44,572 bases of DNA from DASRSE01 sp035656655 (lineage in GTDB: Bacteria > Planctomycetota > Planctomycetia > Pirellulales > DASRSE01), in NCBI GenBank assembly GCA_035656655.1, contig DASRSE010000332.1, positions 1-44,572 of the forward strand, given 5' to 3'. A model generated the notes under the pieces. That model worked only from the letters and a program-made list of their open reading frames with translations. It had not been told where the DNA came from and searched no databases. Shown here in pieces: positions 31,771-40,896 of this stretch. Numbering within the stretch: the first letter of the stretch is position 1; the number at the start of each line of letters is the position of its first letter. The position numbers were made by a program, and so were the translations under genes.

Positions 31771-34747
31771 TCAGCGCGGCGCGGAGAAAGCGGCCGGTGT
31801 GGCTGTCGCCCAGCGCCGCGATTTCCTCGGGTGTTCCTTCGGCGACTAGCTCCCCGCCCCGTTCGCCCCCTTCCGGTCCCAGGTCGATGATCCAATCGAC
31901 GCTTTTCATGACGTCGAGATTGTGCTCGATCACAATCACCGTGTTGCCAAGATCGACGAGCCGCTGAAGCACGATGAGCAGCTTTCGCACGTCGTCGAAG
32001 TGCAAGCCGGTGGTCGGCTCATCGAGCAAATAGAGCGTTTGTCCGGTATCGACGCGGGCGAGTTCGGCGGCCAGCTTGATCCGCTGCGCCTCGCCCCCGG
32101 AAAGGGTCGTGGCCGATTGGCCAAGCGTCAAATAGCCCAGCCCGACCTCTTGCAAGGAGCTTAGCAAGCGGCGAATGGCGGGAAAATTCTCGAAGAACGC
32201 CGCCGCCTCGTCGATCCGCAGGTCGAGGACTTCGGCGATGTTCTTCTCCTTGTAGCGGACTTGCAGCGTCTGGCGGTTGAATCGGCGGCCTTCGCATTCT
32301 TCGCAAGGGACGAACAAGTCGGGCAAGAAATTCATCTCGATCTTTCGCGCGCCATGCCCTTGGCACGTCTCGCAGCGCCCCCCTTTTGCGTTGAAGCTAA
32401 AGCGGCCTGCCTTGAAACCCAACTGTTTGGCCGCCTTGGTTCCGGCGAAAACTTTGCGAACTTCGTCAAACACGCCGGTATAGGTCGCCGGGTTGCTCCG
32501 CGGCGTGCGGCCGATGGGAGATTGATCGACCTCGACCAGCTTGTCGATTTGGCTCACGCCGCGGAGACTGACAAAGGGGCCCGGCTTCGGCCCCAGGCTC
32601 GTCAGCCGGCGGCGAATTGCTCGGGCCAACGTTTCATTGGTCAGCGAGCTTTTTCCTGATCCGCTGACGCCGGTCACGCAGACCAACGCCGACAGCGGAA
32701 AGCGAACCGTGATGTTCTTCAGATTGTTGGTGGTCGCCCCTTCGAGCGTGAGCGAGCGGGTTTTGGCTATTTTGCGGCGCAGCGCAGGGGGCGCGATTTG
32801 CAACTCGCCCGCCAGATATTTGCCCGTGAGCGAATCGCTGTGCGCGACCGCCGCGGGTGTTCCTTGGGCAACGACGTGGCCGCCGAGGCGGCCGGCGCCC
32901 GGTCCGATATCAATCAGAAAATCAGCGGTCCGCATCATCGCTTCGTCATGTTCCACGATCAGAACCGTGTTGCCCAACCCGTGCAGGTCGCGCAGCGCTT
33001 CGATCAGACGTTCGTTGTCGCGCGGATGCAGGCCAATCGACGGCTCGTCGAGAATATAGCAAGCGCCGACGAGCCCTGAGCCGATCCCGCTGGCGAGCCG
33101 CACCCGTTGCAGTTCTCCGCCGCTGAGCGTGTCCGCCGGTCGATCGAGCGAGAGATACTCGACCCCGACCTTGTCGAGAAAAGTCAGCCGTTTGGCAATC
33201 TCCTCGAGCAAGGGACGCGCGATCGGCTGTTCTTCACGCGGAAATCGCAAGGTTTGAAAAAACTCGCGCGCCTGGCGGACCGTCAGCCGCGTGATCTCAT
33301 GAATCGCCTTGCCCGCGAGACGGACGCTGCGTGCCTCGGGGCGCAGCCGCGAGCCGCCGCAGGCCGCGCATACGACCGTGCCGCGAAACAGCGCGAATCG
33401 CTCCAAGGCGTCGGGGTCGGTAGTCGTGGCAAATTCTTTTTCCAGCAGCGTGATCAGGCCCGGAAACGTCCCGCCATCGCCGCGAAAGAATTGGAGCCGC
33501 TTGGCCTCCGGCCACTCCGACAAGGGCGTTTCCCCAGCGAGATGGTTCGCGGTCAGAAACGGTTTGATCGCCTTGAGCCGCTCTTGCTCCAGCGGGGCCG
33601 TCCCTCCTTTCCAAGGCAAGATCGCCCCGGCGGCCAACGACAAAGAGAGATCGGGAGCAACCAGATCCGGATCGAATTCAATCCGAGTTCCGAGTCCTTC
33701 GCAGGCCGGACACGCGCCGTAAGGGCTGTTGAAGCTGAACGTGCGCGGTTCGAGTTCTTCGTAGCTAATCTTGCAATTCGGACAGGCGAACAACGTACTG
33801 TGCAGTTGCTCATGCCAAACCCCTTCGCTGCTCTCGTCGTTCTCGCGCTCGAACCAAGCGATTTGCACGACCCCTTCGCCATGCTTGACCGCCAGATCGA
33901 CCGATTCGGAGACGCGTTCCTCGACCCCTTCGCGAATCACAATGCGATCGACGACGGCTTCGATCGTATGCGCTTTGCGCGGCGAGATTTCGCCGTGGTG
34001 CTCGACGTCGACAATTTCGCCATCGACGCGGACGCGAATAAAACCGGCCTTGCGAATCGCGGTAAAAACTTCGGCGTGAGCCCCTTTCTTGCCGCGCACA
34101 AAGGGCGCCAAAATCATCACCTTCGTCCCAGGCTCCAGCGCCAACAGCTGCTCGACGATGTCTTCGGCCGATTGTTGGCGGATGGGGGTGCCACAGTGGA
34201 AGCATTGCGGCTCGCCGAGGCGCGCCATCATCAGCCGGAGATAGTCGTAGACCTCCGTCAAGGTCGCGACCGTGCTCCGCGGATTGCTGCTGCCTGACCG
34301 CTGATCGATCGAAATCGTCGGCGGAAGCCCTTCGATGGAATCCACGTCGGGCCGTTCGAGCTGATGCAAGAATTGGCGCGCGTAGGCGGAGAGACTCTCG
34401 AGATATTGCCGCTGTCCTTCGGCAAACAGCGTGTCAAAAGCGAGCGAGCTCTTGCCGGACCCGCTGACCCCGGTGATCACGACCAGTTGATCGCGCGGAA
34501 TATCGAGATCAATGTTGTTTAGGTTATGCACGCGCGCGCCGCGCACGCGAATCATGTCGTCCGGAAGCGGCCGCGGCGCTTCAGACGGGAGCACTGGTTG
34601 CACGGGCGGCGGCAGGCTCGTCGGCGCGGCGCCGCGAGGCGAAAGGGGCGCCGCCGGCAGCATCTCCGCGCCGAGCGAAGGATCCGCCGCCGGCGCGGTT
34701 TCGGAGGGGGGCGCGGTTTCCAAATTGAGCGTAGACTCGGGCGGCAT
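31760..34747 (-). CDS. uvrA: Excinuclease ABC subunit A
   Basis: 995 residues; the damage-recognition ATPase of nucleotide excision repair. Two ABC ATPase modules with Walker A GVSGSGKSSLAFDTLF and GVSGSGKSSLTNETL, signature motifs LSGGELQRVRLAS and LSGGEAQRIKLAAEL, and Walker B ILDEPSIGLHPRD and LLDEPTTGLHFDD. Zinc-binding pairs are CFHC, CPNC...CPAC, CAAC and CETC...CEEC. The frame carries a Pro/Ala-rich extension of about 64 residues before MIRVRGARVHNLNNI; starting at the internal ATG 34555 would give 931 residues, the usual size. Both starts are possible; the extension is not needed for function. The 3' end overlaps the HEAT lipoprotein gene by 11 bases. Confidence 0.97.
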   Translation of the reverse strand: MPPESTLNLETAPPSETAPAADPSLGAEMLPAAPLSPRGAAPTSLPPPVQPVLPSEAPRPLPDDMIRVRGARVHNLNNIDLDIPRDQLVVITGVSGSGKSSLAFDTLFAEGQRQYLESLSAYARQFLHQLERPDVDSIEGLPPTISIDQRSGSSNPRSTVATLTEVYDYLRLMMARLGEPQCFHCGTPIRQQSAEDIVEQLLALEPGTKVMILAPFVRGKKGAHAEVFTAIRKAGFIRVRVDGEIVDVEHHGEISPRKAHTIEAVVDRIVIREGVEERVSESVDLAVKHGEGVVQIAWFERENDESSEGVWHEQLHSTLFACPNCKISYEELEPRTFSFNSPYGACPACEGLGTRIEFDPDLVAPDLSLSLAAGAILPWKGGTAPLEQERLKAIKPFLTANHLAGETPLSEWPEAKRLQFFRGDGGTFPGLITLLEKEFATTTDPDALERFALFRGTVVCAACGGSRLRPEARSVRLAGKAIHEITRLTVRQAREFFQTLRFPREEQPIARPLLEEIAKRLTFLDKVGVEYLSLDRPADTLSGGELQRVRLASGIGSGLVGACYILDEPSIGLHPRDNERLIEALRDLHGLGNTVLIVEHDEAMMRTADFLIDIGPGAGRLGGHVVAQGTPAAVAHSDSLTGKYLAGELQIAPPALRRKIAKTRSLTLEGATTNNLKNITVRFPLSALVCVTGVSGSGKSSLTNETLARAIRRRLTSLGPKPGPFVSLRGVSQIDKLVEVDQSPIGRTPRSNPATYTGVFDEVRKVFAGTKAAKQLGFKAGRFSFNAKGGRCETCQGHGARKIEMNFLPDLFVPCEECEGRRFNRQTLQVRYKEKNIAEVLDLRIDEAAAFFENFPAIRRLLSSLQEVGLGYLTLGQSATTLSGGEAQRIKLAAELARVDTGQTLYLLDEPTTGLHFDDVRKLLIVLQRLVDLGNTVIVIEHNLDVMKSVDWIIDLGPEGGERGGELVAEGTPEEIAALGDSHTGRFLRAALTSD

Positions 34748-34894
34748 TTGAAATTCTGTCCGACGCGCGGCAGTGGGGAAACTCGCACTACGATGAAAAA
34801 ACACTGCCGCCAAACTCATCAGCCTAACACAGTCGCACCGCGCCAAACAATGCCCGCGAGAGCAATTGCAGTGGCCGGCCTGATTTCGGTATCG

Positions 34895-34900
34895 TACAAT
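34895..34900 (+). promoter_or_regulatory. Possible -10 element of the ImmA/IrrE-PIN operon
   Basis: TACAAT on the plus strand, 34 bases before the TTG start at 34934. No matching -35 at 16-18 bases, so the evidence is weak. Confidence 0.3.
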
Positions 34901-34933
34901 GAGGACTTCGCGGAACCGCTTCGGAGCCCTATC

Positions 34934-35947
34934 TTGAACGATGCCAATCCCATCCAGAAACTTTATGGACGCTTGGGCGCCGTGGGATTGACGCGCGCCT
35001 ACGTACGAAGTACCGCCATGCCGAGTTGGTGGGACGATGAGGCAGCCGCGAATCCAACCGGTTACGCCCAGGGACTGCTGCTATTGTCCCGGCATCTGGG
35101 CCTCGATCTCGCCTCGTTGCAGTCGGAGAACGAACCGATTCGACTGCGTGATTTTGGCGTTTGCAAATTCAAGAAGCACGCTAACGTCAGCGAAGATGAG
35201 CTCGCTTTGGCCCGAGTCTTGGCGACGCGGGCGGCTCAACTGGCAGCGTCCGCCGTATCAAAGCCGGCTGAGGCAATTCCTCTTCAGGCTAGCGAGATCC
35301 GCCAGCAAATCCTCGGGGACGACGCTCCATGGGTCGGATTGACTGAATTGCTGCGCTACTGCTGGTCGATGGGGCTGCCCGTTTTGCACCTCGATCACTT
35401 CCCCCGCAATGCGCGGCGTCCGGATGGTTTCGCGGCACGCGTCGACGGGCGGCCTGTCATTGTGCTCTGCCGCCGCGCGAAACACTCGGCTTGGCTGCTT
35501 TTTATTCTCGCGCACGAACTGGGACATCTGGCACTCGGCCACGTTCCGGACGAGGGGACCCTGATCGACCAGCGGCTCGATGAAAACAGCAAGGATGCCG
35601 AAGAGCAAGCGGCAAACGCGTTTGCGATGGAGCTGCTGACCGGAAATTCTAACCGGAATTTCGTGGCGACAGGCCGCTGGCCCAATGCGCCCGGCCTGGC
35701 CGAATCGGCGCAAGCCATCGCCGCTCAGGCGATGATTGACCCCGGCCACGTCGTTTTGAACTTTGCGCATTCCATGGGCCGCCCATTTTTTCCGGTTGGT
35801 TTGGCGGCATTGAAATTGTTGAATCCTCATGATGATGCCGTTGCCCAGGTGCGAACCATGATGGCGGGAAACTTGGACTGGTCTCGGTTGCCCGAGGACA
35901 GTAGCGAGTTCTTAATGAGGGTGACGCAGCACGGTCATGCCGAATGA
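34934..35947 (+). CDS. ImmA/IrrE-family zinc metallopeptidase, first gene of a two-gene cassette
   Basis: 337 residues from a TTG start at 34934, chosen because GGAG lies 7 bases upstream and TACAAT just above; ATG at 34850 is the alternative but adds a stretch without a ribosome binding site. The N-terminal part (PSWWDDEAAANPTGYAQGLLLLSRHLGLDLASL) is helical and lacks an obvious helix-turn-helix. The peptidase core has the zinc site HELGHLALGH (His194, Glu195, His198) and a downstream acidic ligand in AEEQAANAFAMELL (Glu223/224). ImmA/IrrE proteins cleave repressors, as in ICEBs1 ImmA and Deinococcus IrrE. Its stop overlaps the next start (ATGA), so the two proteins are made together. Confidence 0.85.
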   Translation: MNDANPIQKLYGRLGAVGLTRAYVRSTAMPSWWDDEAAANPTGYAQGLLLLSRHLGLDLASLQSENEPIRLRDFGVCKFKKHANVSEDELALARVLATRAAQLAASAVSKPAEAIPLQASEIRQQILGDDAPWVGLTELLRYCWSMGLPVLHLDHFPRNARRPDGFAARVDGRPVIVLCRRAKHSAWLLFILAHELGHLALGHVPDEGTLIDQRLDENSKDAEEQAANAFAMELLTGNSNRNFVATGRWPNAPGLAESAQAIAAQAMIDPGHVVLNFAHSMGRPFFPVGLAALKLLNPHDDAVAQVRTMMAGNLDWSRLPEDSSEFLMRVTQHGHAE

Positions 35948-36573
35948 TCTGCATGGCCGACAACGACGTGCTCAAGAAACTGGCGATCTGCGATCTTCTG
36001 GACGAAGCCATTTCGGCCTTTGGCGTTTCGCCGAAAGAGATCTTGGTGCTGCCGACGGCGCGTTTCAAGCTGCTCACGCCCAAGAACCCGAACAAGGGTC
36101 GAGCGCAATTGGGCAACGACGCGTACGAACGGCTTCAGGCTTTTCTGGACAATGCCGGCGTGCTCGACGCCCGCCCTTCGCCGGACGATCAAAAGCTCTT
36201 CGAAGATGCGCTCGATATCGATCCTGGCGAAGCGATTCTCTTTTCCGCAACAGCTCACTTTTCGGACTTCCTGGTCGCGACCGGTGACAAACGCTGTTTG
36301 CGGGCCTTGCATGGCCTTTCCCATGCGGAACGAATTAGAGCGCGTGTCGCGGGGCGAATCATTTGCTTTGAGCAAATCCTGTCGCGTATCATCAGTTGCT
36401 CCGGATTCGGACATGTCCGAACGAAGCTTGTCCCCGCCTGCGGCTGTGACACCGTGCTGCGGGTTGCATTCGGGTCGGGGTTGAATGCCACCGAGGAATC
36501 CGTCACGCGTTGCCTGACGATTTATACCGAACATCTGCGGCGGGAGACGGGTTCCTTGCTCGCCCCAGTTTAG
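35944..36573 (+). CDS. PIN-like domain protein, predicted nuclease, partner of the ImmA/IrrE peptidase
   Basis: 209 residues starting in the ATGA overlap at 35944 (an ATG at 35953 is also possible). PIN-type acidic positions are visible: MADNDVLKKLAICDLL at 4-19 (Asp6, Asp8), DPGEAIL at 93-99 (Asp93, Glu96) and ATGDKRCLRAL near 112-122 (Asp115). The C-terminal 80 residues (ARVAGRIICFEQILSRI and beyond) are an unassigned helical part. PIN domains are usually toxic ribonucleases in toxin-antitoxin systems. I know no experimentally described system pairing exactly these two proteins, so the function as a toxin-like effector controlled by the peptidase is inference. Confidence 0.65.
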   Translation: MICMADNDVLKKLAICDLLDEAISAFGVSPKEILVLPTARFKLLTPKNPNKGRAQLGNDAYERLQAFLDNAGVLDARPSPDDQKLFEDALDIDPGEAILFSATAHFSDFLVATGDKRCLRALHGLSHAERIRARVAGRIICFEQILSRIISCSGFGHVRTKLVPACGCDTVLRVAFGSGLNATEESVTRCLTIYTEHLRRETGSLLAPV

Positions 36574-36612
36574 TCTGCCGTCTACCTTTCCATCCTGAAT
36601 TGAGGTTCTCCC

Positions 36613-37950
36613 ATGCGTGGTGATTTCGACCGGTTGCGAACAGGTTGGCGCGGATGGCTCTGGCTCGTCGCTTGCGCGGCGGGGTGCGCTGCGGTTGCCC
36701 AGGTCGACGCGGCCAGCCCGGCGGCGGAGCAGGAACTGCGGGTGCCGGCGTTCACCGCCTATCTTGCGCCCAATCCGGACGGGGCGAGCGTCTCCAGCAA
36801 GGGGATTCGCAATTGGACCGACCCGAAGCAACACGTGCAGTGGTTCGGTGAATTTGCGGCGCCAGGCGACGTGCACTGTCAACTCGCGGTCCGCTTGCCC
36901 AAGGGCGCGGTCTCCAAATTGCAACTGACGCTCGAGGATGAGCAACATAAAGTTATCCAGCGGCACACGGCCGTGGCAACCGGAGACGGCGCGAGCGGCC
37001 TTGTCGACTTTGGCAACGATCCCATTGCCAAGCCCGGCTATGTCGCTTTCACGGTGGAGGCGCTGAATGAGCCCGGAAAACCTAATGGCGACCTGAACGC
37101 GCTGGTGCTGTCGGGGTCCGCGATTCGCGGCGCGCATTTCAACTTGAAAGAGCGTCGCAACGCGGCGTCAGTCCATCTGAACTATCCCCTTCCGGCGGAC
37201 GTCAAAGGGGCTGCTTTTTATGCCGAAGCGACCGCCGTGGAAGATCCGCTCTATACGTATTACGAAGTGTGCGGCTTTCAGCGCGGCTATTTCGGCATGC
37301 AGGTGAATGGCAAGGACGAACGGCGCATCATCTTCAGCGTCTGGGACAGCGGCAAAGAAGGCGTCGATCGCAGCAAAGTTGCCGCGGCCGATCGGGTCCA
37401 ACTCGTCGCCAAAGGGGCCGACGTCGTGGCCGGCGATTTTGGCCACGAAGGGACAGGCGGACATAGCCATCTCGTCTTTCCGTGGAAGACGGGCGAAACC
37501 CAGCGCTTTGTCGTAACCGCTCAACCGGTCGATCCGCAGCACACGATCTATTCCGGCTATTACTTCCGACCGGACCAGAAAAAGTGGATGCTGATCTCGA
37601 GTTGGAATGCGCCGGGCAACGGCGGTTGGCTGCACGGATTGTATAGTTTCAACGAGGACTTTGTCGGGAGCAACGGCCAACTCCGCCGCCAAGCGCGGTT
37701 CGGCAATCAGTGGCTCAAAACGGACGCAGGAAAATGGATCGAGCTGACCACCGCCACTTTCAGCCATGATCCGACGGGCGATAAAGATCGCCTCGATCGA
37801 TTTGGCGGCATCACGCCAGCGGGGCAGTTTTTTCTTTCCAATGGCGGATTTCTGGCCGGCACGAGCAAAGCGGGCGAAAAATTCGTCCGTCCGGCAACGG
37901 GAGTTTCGCCGGGAGAATTGGAGCTGCCGCCCTTGCCCGAAAAGCATTGA
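36613..37950 (+). CDS. Secreted DUF5077-DUF3472 protein
   Basis: 445 residues. A basic N-terminus and hydrophobic signal (WLWLVACAAGCAAVAQVDA) precede the DUF5077-like part (RVPAFTAYLAPNPDGA, DPKQHVQWFGEFAAPGDVHC). The DUF3472 part has YYEVCGFQRGYFGMQVNGKD, FSVWDSGKEG, GTGGHSHLVFPWKTGE and RFGNQWLKTDAGKWIELTTATF. The domain pair is known from secreted proteins of Bacteroidetes and planctomycetes, probably beta-sandwich carbohydrate-related modules. GAGG 7 bases before the ATG supports the start. It lies 39 bases after the PIN-like gene, so readthrough is possible, but the function appears unrelated. Confidence 0.85.
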   Translation: MRGDFDRLRTGWRGWLWLVACAAGCAAVAQVDAASPAAEQELRVPAFTAYLAPNPDGASVSSKGIRNWTDPKQHVQWFGEFAAPGDVHCQLAVRLPKGAVSKLQLTLEDEQHKVIQRHTAVATGDGASGLVDFGNDPIAKPGYVAFTVEALNEPGKPNGDLNALVLSGSAIRGAHFNLKERRNAASVHLNYPLPADVKGAAFYAEATAVEDPLYTYYEVCGFQRGYFGMQVNGKDERRIIFSVWDSGKEGVDRSKVAAADRVQLVAKGADVVAGDFGHEGTGGHSHLVFPWKTGETQRFVVTAQPVDPQHTIYSGYYFRPDQKKWMLISSWNAPGNGGWLHGLYSFNEDFVGSNGQLRRQARFGNQWLKTDAGKWIELTTATFSHDPTGDKDRLDRFGGITPAGQFFLSNGGFLAGTSKAGEKFVRPATGVSPGELELPPLPEKH

Positions 37951-38324
37951 TTTTTGAACCTTTTGATCTGGATTTTTTGCCGGGTGCAAAAAAACTGCGG
38001 GTTCGCGCGTCAGTACCTGGGGCAGTGTCCTGGTGCGCTGATTTTCTGCGAGAAATTTGGGCTTTTTTTGCCAAATCGACCGCCCGGATAGCGAATCTTT
38101 TCACGTAGCGTGGGGTTTTAGAAAGAGGGATTCGCGCGGGTTTTTCTGCGCGAGGAGCGCGGGTTTTTTTGCGCGAGGAGCGCGGGTTTTTTGCGCGAGG
38201 AGCGCGGGTTTTTCTGCGCCAGGCGCGCGGTATCCGCTCCACCAAAAAACGCGGTTTCCTGGCCTTCTTGCTTTTCCTGACGATCGCACCGGTTCGACTT
38301 TCTGGCCCTTGTCTATGAGTTCGC
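37951..38324. other. Intergenic region with inverted repeats and a tandem T-tract array
   Basis: 374 bases without a supported gene. Besides the tandem array at 38134-38223 it holds TTTTTTGC-CGGGT-GCAAAAAA (37973-37992) and ATTTGG...CCAAAT around a T7 loop near 38056-38078. Open frames on both strands here translate the repeats into Arg/Lys/Ala/Pro-rich text and are not genes. Confidence 0.5.
38134..38223 (+). repeat. Four tandem units of 22-23 bases carrying hairpins and T-tracts
   Basis: Units at 38134-38156, 38157-38179, 38180-38201 and 38202-38223. Each reads GCGCGGG, then a T-tract (T5C, T7, T6, T5C), then GCGC and GAGGA (last unit GCGCCAGG). On the plus strand GCGC-GAGGA-GCGC can fold, followed by GGG and five to seven Ts, three times in a row. 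This has the form of serial intrinsic-terminator-like elements after the DUF3472 gene; the stems are short (4 GC pairs plus wobble extensions). Confidence 0.8.
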
Positions 38325-39701
38325 ATGGATCCGCTTCAAGTTGCAATTATTGGCGGCGGCCCTGGCGGTTTGCTGACGACCTACTTTCTCGAGCGGCGGC
38401 TCGGCCCGCGCTGCGAGGTCACCCTCTTCGAGGCGAGCGACCGGCTGGGCGGCAAGATCGTGACCCGGTCCTTTGGCCAAACGCCGATGCTGCATGAGGC
38501 GGGCGCCGCCGAATTGTACGACTATTCAAGCAGCGGCCCGGACCCCTTGCGAGAGCTGATTGCGGAGCTTGGGCTCAAGACGCGGCCTCTTCAAGGTCCG
38601 ACCGTGATTTTGGACGACAAGTTTCTGACCACCGACGCGGACATTGAAGCGCACTGTGGTCCGGAGACACGGGCCGTGCTGCAAAAGTTCATGCGCAAAG
38701 CCCGCGCGCAAATGAGCCCGGCCGACTACTACGAGTCCGATTGGCAAGAGGACAACGAAGATCCTCTCGCGCGGCAGACGTTCGAAGAGTATTTGGCCAA
38801 GGTGGACGATCCGCTCGCGCGGAAGTACATCACGGTGGCCGTCCATAGCGATTTGGGGACGGAGCCGCATCACACGCATGCGTCGTACGGCTTGCAGAAT
38901 TATCTGATGAACGAGCCGGACTACATGCAGCTTTACACGATCGAAGGCGGAATCGAATCGTTGCCGCGGGAGTTGATCAAGCGGATCCAAGCCGACGTGC
39001 TATTCAATCATCGCGTGGAAAAGGTCGAACGGACGGCGGACGAATCGTATCGGGTGTACGCGCGGCACAAGGGGGAACTCGTCACGGAAGAGTTTGACTT
39101 TGTCGTCGTGGCGCTGCCGAACAATTGGATTCCGGCGATCGAATGGGGCGGCTCGCTGTTAGCCAAGGCGATGCACGATCATCACGCCCACTACGACTAT
39201 CCGGCCCATTATCTCCGCATCAGCATCCTCTTTGAACAGCCCTTCTGGCGGTCGCTGATTCCTGGCGGATACTTCATGCACGACGCCTTTGGCGGCTGCT
39301 GCATTTACGACGAGAGCGCCCGCGGAGATCACAAACAGCACGGCGCGCTCGGTTGGCTGTTGGCGGGCGATGCGGCCATGAATCTGGCCAACTTGTCCGA
39401 CGAAGAACTCATTCGCCAGGTGCTCGATTCGCTCCCGCGCGCGCTCCGCTTCGGCCGCGAACTTTTCCTAGAAGGCAAAGTCTACCGCTGGATTGGATCG
39501 GTCAATGGCAAGCCAGGCGGTTTTCCGCTCCGCGAGCCTGACTCGCGCCACCTGCCCGAGCCGGTCGAACATCCGTGGCTATTTGCCGTGGGCGATTATC
39601 TGTTCGACTCGACTTTGAACGGCGTGCTCGATTCGGCGGATGTGGTGGCGGAGTGGATCAAAGAAGAGATCGAGTACGTCGAGCAAGAGGCAAGCAACTA
39701 G
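38325..39701 (+). CDS. FAD-dependent oxidoreductase (protoporphyrinogen/amine oxidase-like)
   Basis: 458 residues. N-terminal dinucleotide-binding fold: VAIIGGGPGGLLTTYFLERRLG, VTLFEASDRLGGK (Glu for the FAD ribose). A C-terminal FAD segment, LFAVGDYLFDSTLNGVLDSADVVAEWI, is typical of flavin amine-oxidase/phytoene-desaturase relatives. The middle differs from HemY proteins, so I cannot assign a substrate. There is no signal peptide, so it is cytoplasmic. It stands alone after the tandem array. Confidence 0.8.
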   Translation: MDPLQVAIIGGGPGGLLTTYFLERRLGPRCEVTLFEASDRLGGKIVTRSFGQTPMLHEAGAAELYDYSSSGPDPLRELIAELGLKTRPLQGPTVILDDKFLTTDADIEAHCGPETRAVLQKFMRKARAQMSPADYYESDWQEDNEDPLARQTFEEYLAKVDDPLARKYITVAVHSDLGTEPHHTHASYGLQNYLMNEPDYMQLYTIEGGIESLPRELIKRIQADVLFNHRVEKVERTADESYRVYARHKGELVTEEFDFVVVALPNNWIPAIEWGGSLLAKAMHDHHAHYDYPAHYLRISILFEQPFWRSLIPGGYFMHDAFGGCCIYDESARGDHKQHGALGWLLAGDAAMNLANLSDEELIRQVLDSLPRALRFGRELFLEGKVYRWIGSVNGKPGGFPLREPDSRHLPEPVEHPWLFAVGDYLFDSTLNGVLDSADVVAEWIKEEIEYVEQEASN

Positions 39702-39939
39702 GATGAGCTTTGGATGAATTTTCGCACGCCGCTTCGGCCGGCTTGGTACAGTAGAACATGTGCGATGCGGATTTGAGGGCGCGGCTGGCAACGGAGCCGA
39801 GCAGCCGGCCGCCGATCTACGAGGCCCCCGCAATCGAACGCACCCGAACGCTCGCCAAAAATGCCAGCTCGCTAAAAATCGCAACGCCCATAACTGCGGA
39901 CCTTCCGCCCCCGAAATTGTCTTCGCAACCAGGTGACCT

Positions 39940-40896
39940 ATGGCCGTCGTCACGACGAACACTCCTGCTCCCTCAACGGCTCCTCCCCATGCGCCGCACG
40001 CGAGCTTGCCGCCGGCGCCGATCCGTTCCAATGGAACGATCTATGCGCGGCGCGTTCAATTCATGGCCGAAGCGCCCGCCGAGGGGCGCGTCCGCGCGCA
40101 GTTTGCGCAGCCGTACGCGGCGGTGGCGATCGAAGACGAAGTAAATTGGAAGGATTACGCCGCGGTGCATGCTGCCGGCGATCCGCTGGATCAGCTGGTA
40201 GTCGTCTTTGTCCCGCCGGCGGCCGAAGGGGAGTGGAAGAAGACCGGCCGCCCATGGCTGACGCCGCCGCACCGCGCGAGCGATCCACGCAAGATTCGGA
40301 TTGAGGGGACGAACCGCTTTGTCGAATGGCAGCCTGGCCGCGCCGTCGTGCAATGCCCCAGCCGCGATTTTGACGCCCTGTTTACGGCCCTGATCGAGTT
40401 CACGTTCTATCAGCGCGAGTTGCTCGCGCTGGAAGCGGCGCTGGCTGATATTGAATCGTCGGCGCCGGCCGACACGGCCTACGCATTTCAAATTCGCCGC
40501 TCGAACCGCCAGCAGTGGCAACGGCTGATCGCCACCAATCAGGCCTTGGCCAAATTGAGGCTGCGCTACGCTCGACTCGACCCGTGCTTCTACAAGCCGT
40601 CGCCCGCCTTGCCGGTGGAAGGGCGGCGCGTAATGGCCCGGTTGCTCGACAAGACCGACTGCGAAGATCGCATGGAGGCGTTTAACGATCGCCTCGAGGC
40701 GTGCGAAGAATTGTATGTCGGCGCGACCGATCGAATTACCGATTATCGCTGGTGGCGGTCGGGCCATTGGCTCGAAATCGGCATCATTGTCCTGCTCTTC
40801 ATCGAAGGCTTGCTCGTCGCGACCGACGTTTATCTGCGGTATCTGGACTATACCACGCCCGAAGACAAGGCGGCCGCCGCGGCCGAAGCCGACTAG
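39940..40896 (+). CDS. Membrane-anchored protein resembling the RMD1/YagE (DUF155) family
   Basis: 318 residues. A Pro/Ala-rich start, a mixed core (YAAVAIEDEVNWKDY, then VVVFVPPAAEGEWKK) and a long helical stretch (FTFYQRELLALEAALADIE; MEAFNDRLEACEELYVGATDRITDYRWWRSGH) lead to one C-terminal membrane helix (WLEIGIIVLLFIEGLLVATDVYL). The coiled-coil followed by a tail anchor is like DUF155 proteins, but the match is judged by eye. AGGTGA lies 4 bases before the ATG at 39940. Confidence 0.55.
   Translation: MAVVTTNTPAPSTAPPHAPHASLPPAPIRSNGTIYARRVQFMAEAPAEGRVRAQFAQPYAAVAIEDEVNWKDYAAVHAAGDPLDQLVVVFVPPAAEGEWKKTGRPWLTPPHRASDPRKIRIEGTNRFVEWQPGRAVVQCPSRDFDALFTALIEFTFYQRELLALEAALADIESSAPADTAYAFQIRRSNRQQWQRLIATNQALAKLRLRYARLDPCFYKPSPALPVEGRRVMARLLDKTDCEDRMEAFNDRLEACEELYVGATDRITDYRWWRSGHWLEIGIIVLLFIEGLLVATDVYLRYLDYTTPEDKAAAAAEAD

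Noticed and set aside
35935..37137. 400-codon minus-strand open frame opposite the PIN-like gene
   Set aside because: No start signal or family motif; the plus-strand genes overlap by ATGA and have clear catalytic motifs.
38134..38223. Possible CRISPR array
   Set aside because: Units are directly adjacent with no unique spacers, and no cas genes are nearby.
38057..38497. Open frames translating the tandem array into repeated peptides (for example ARSAGFFARGARV)
   Set aside because: The peptide repeats merely mirror the DNA repeat; no ribosome binding site, and the reverse strand gives an equally artificial Lys/Ala repeat.
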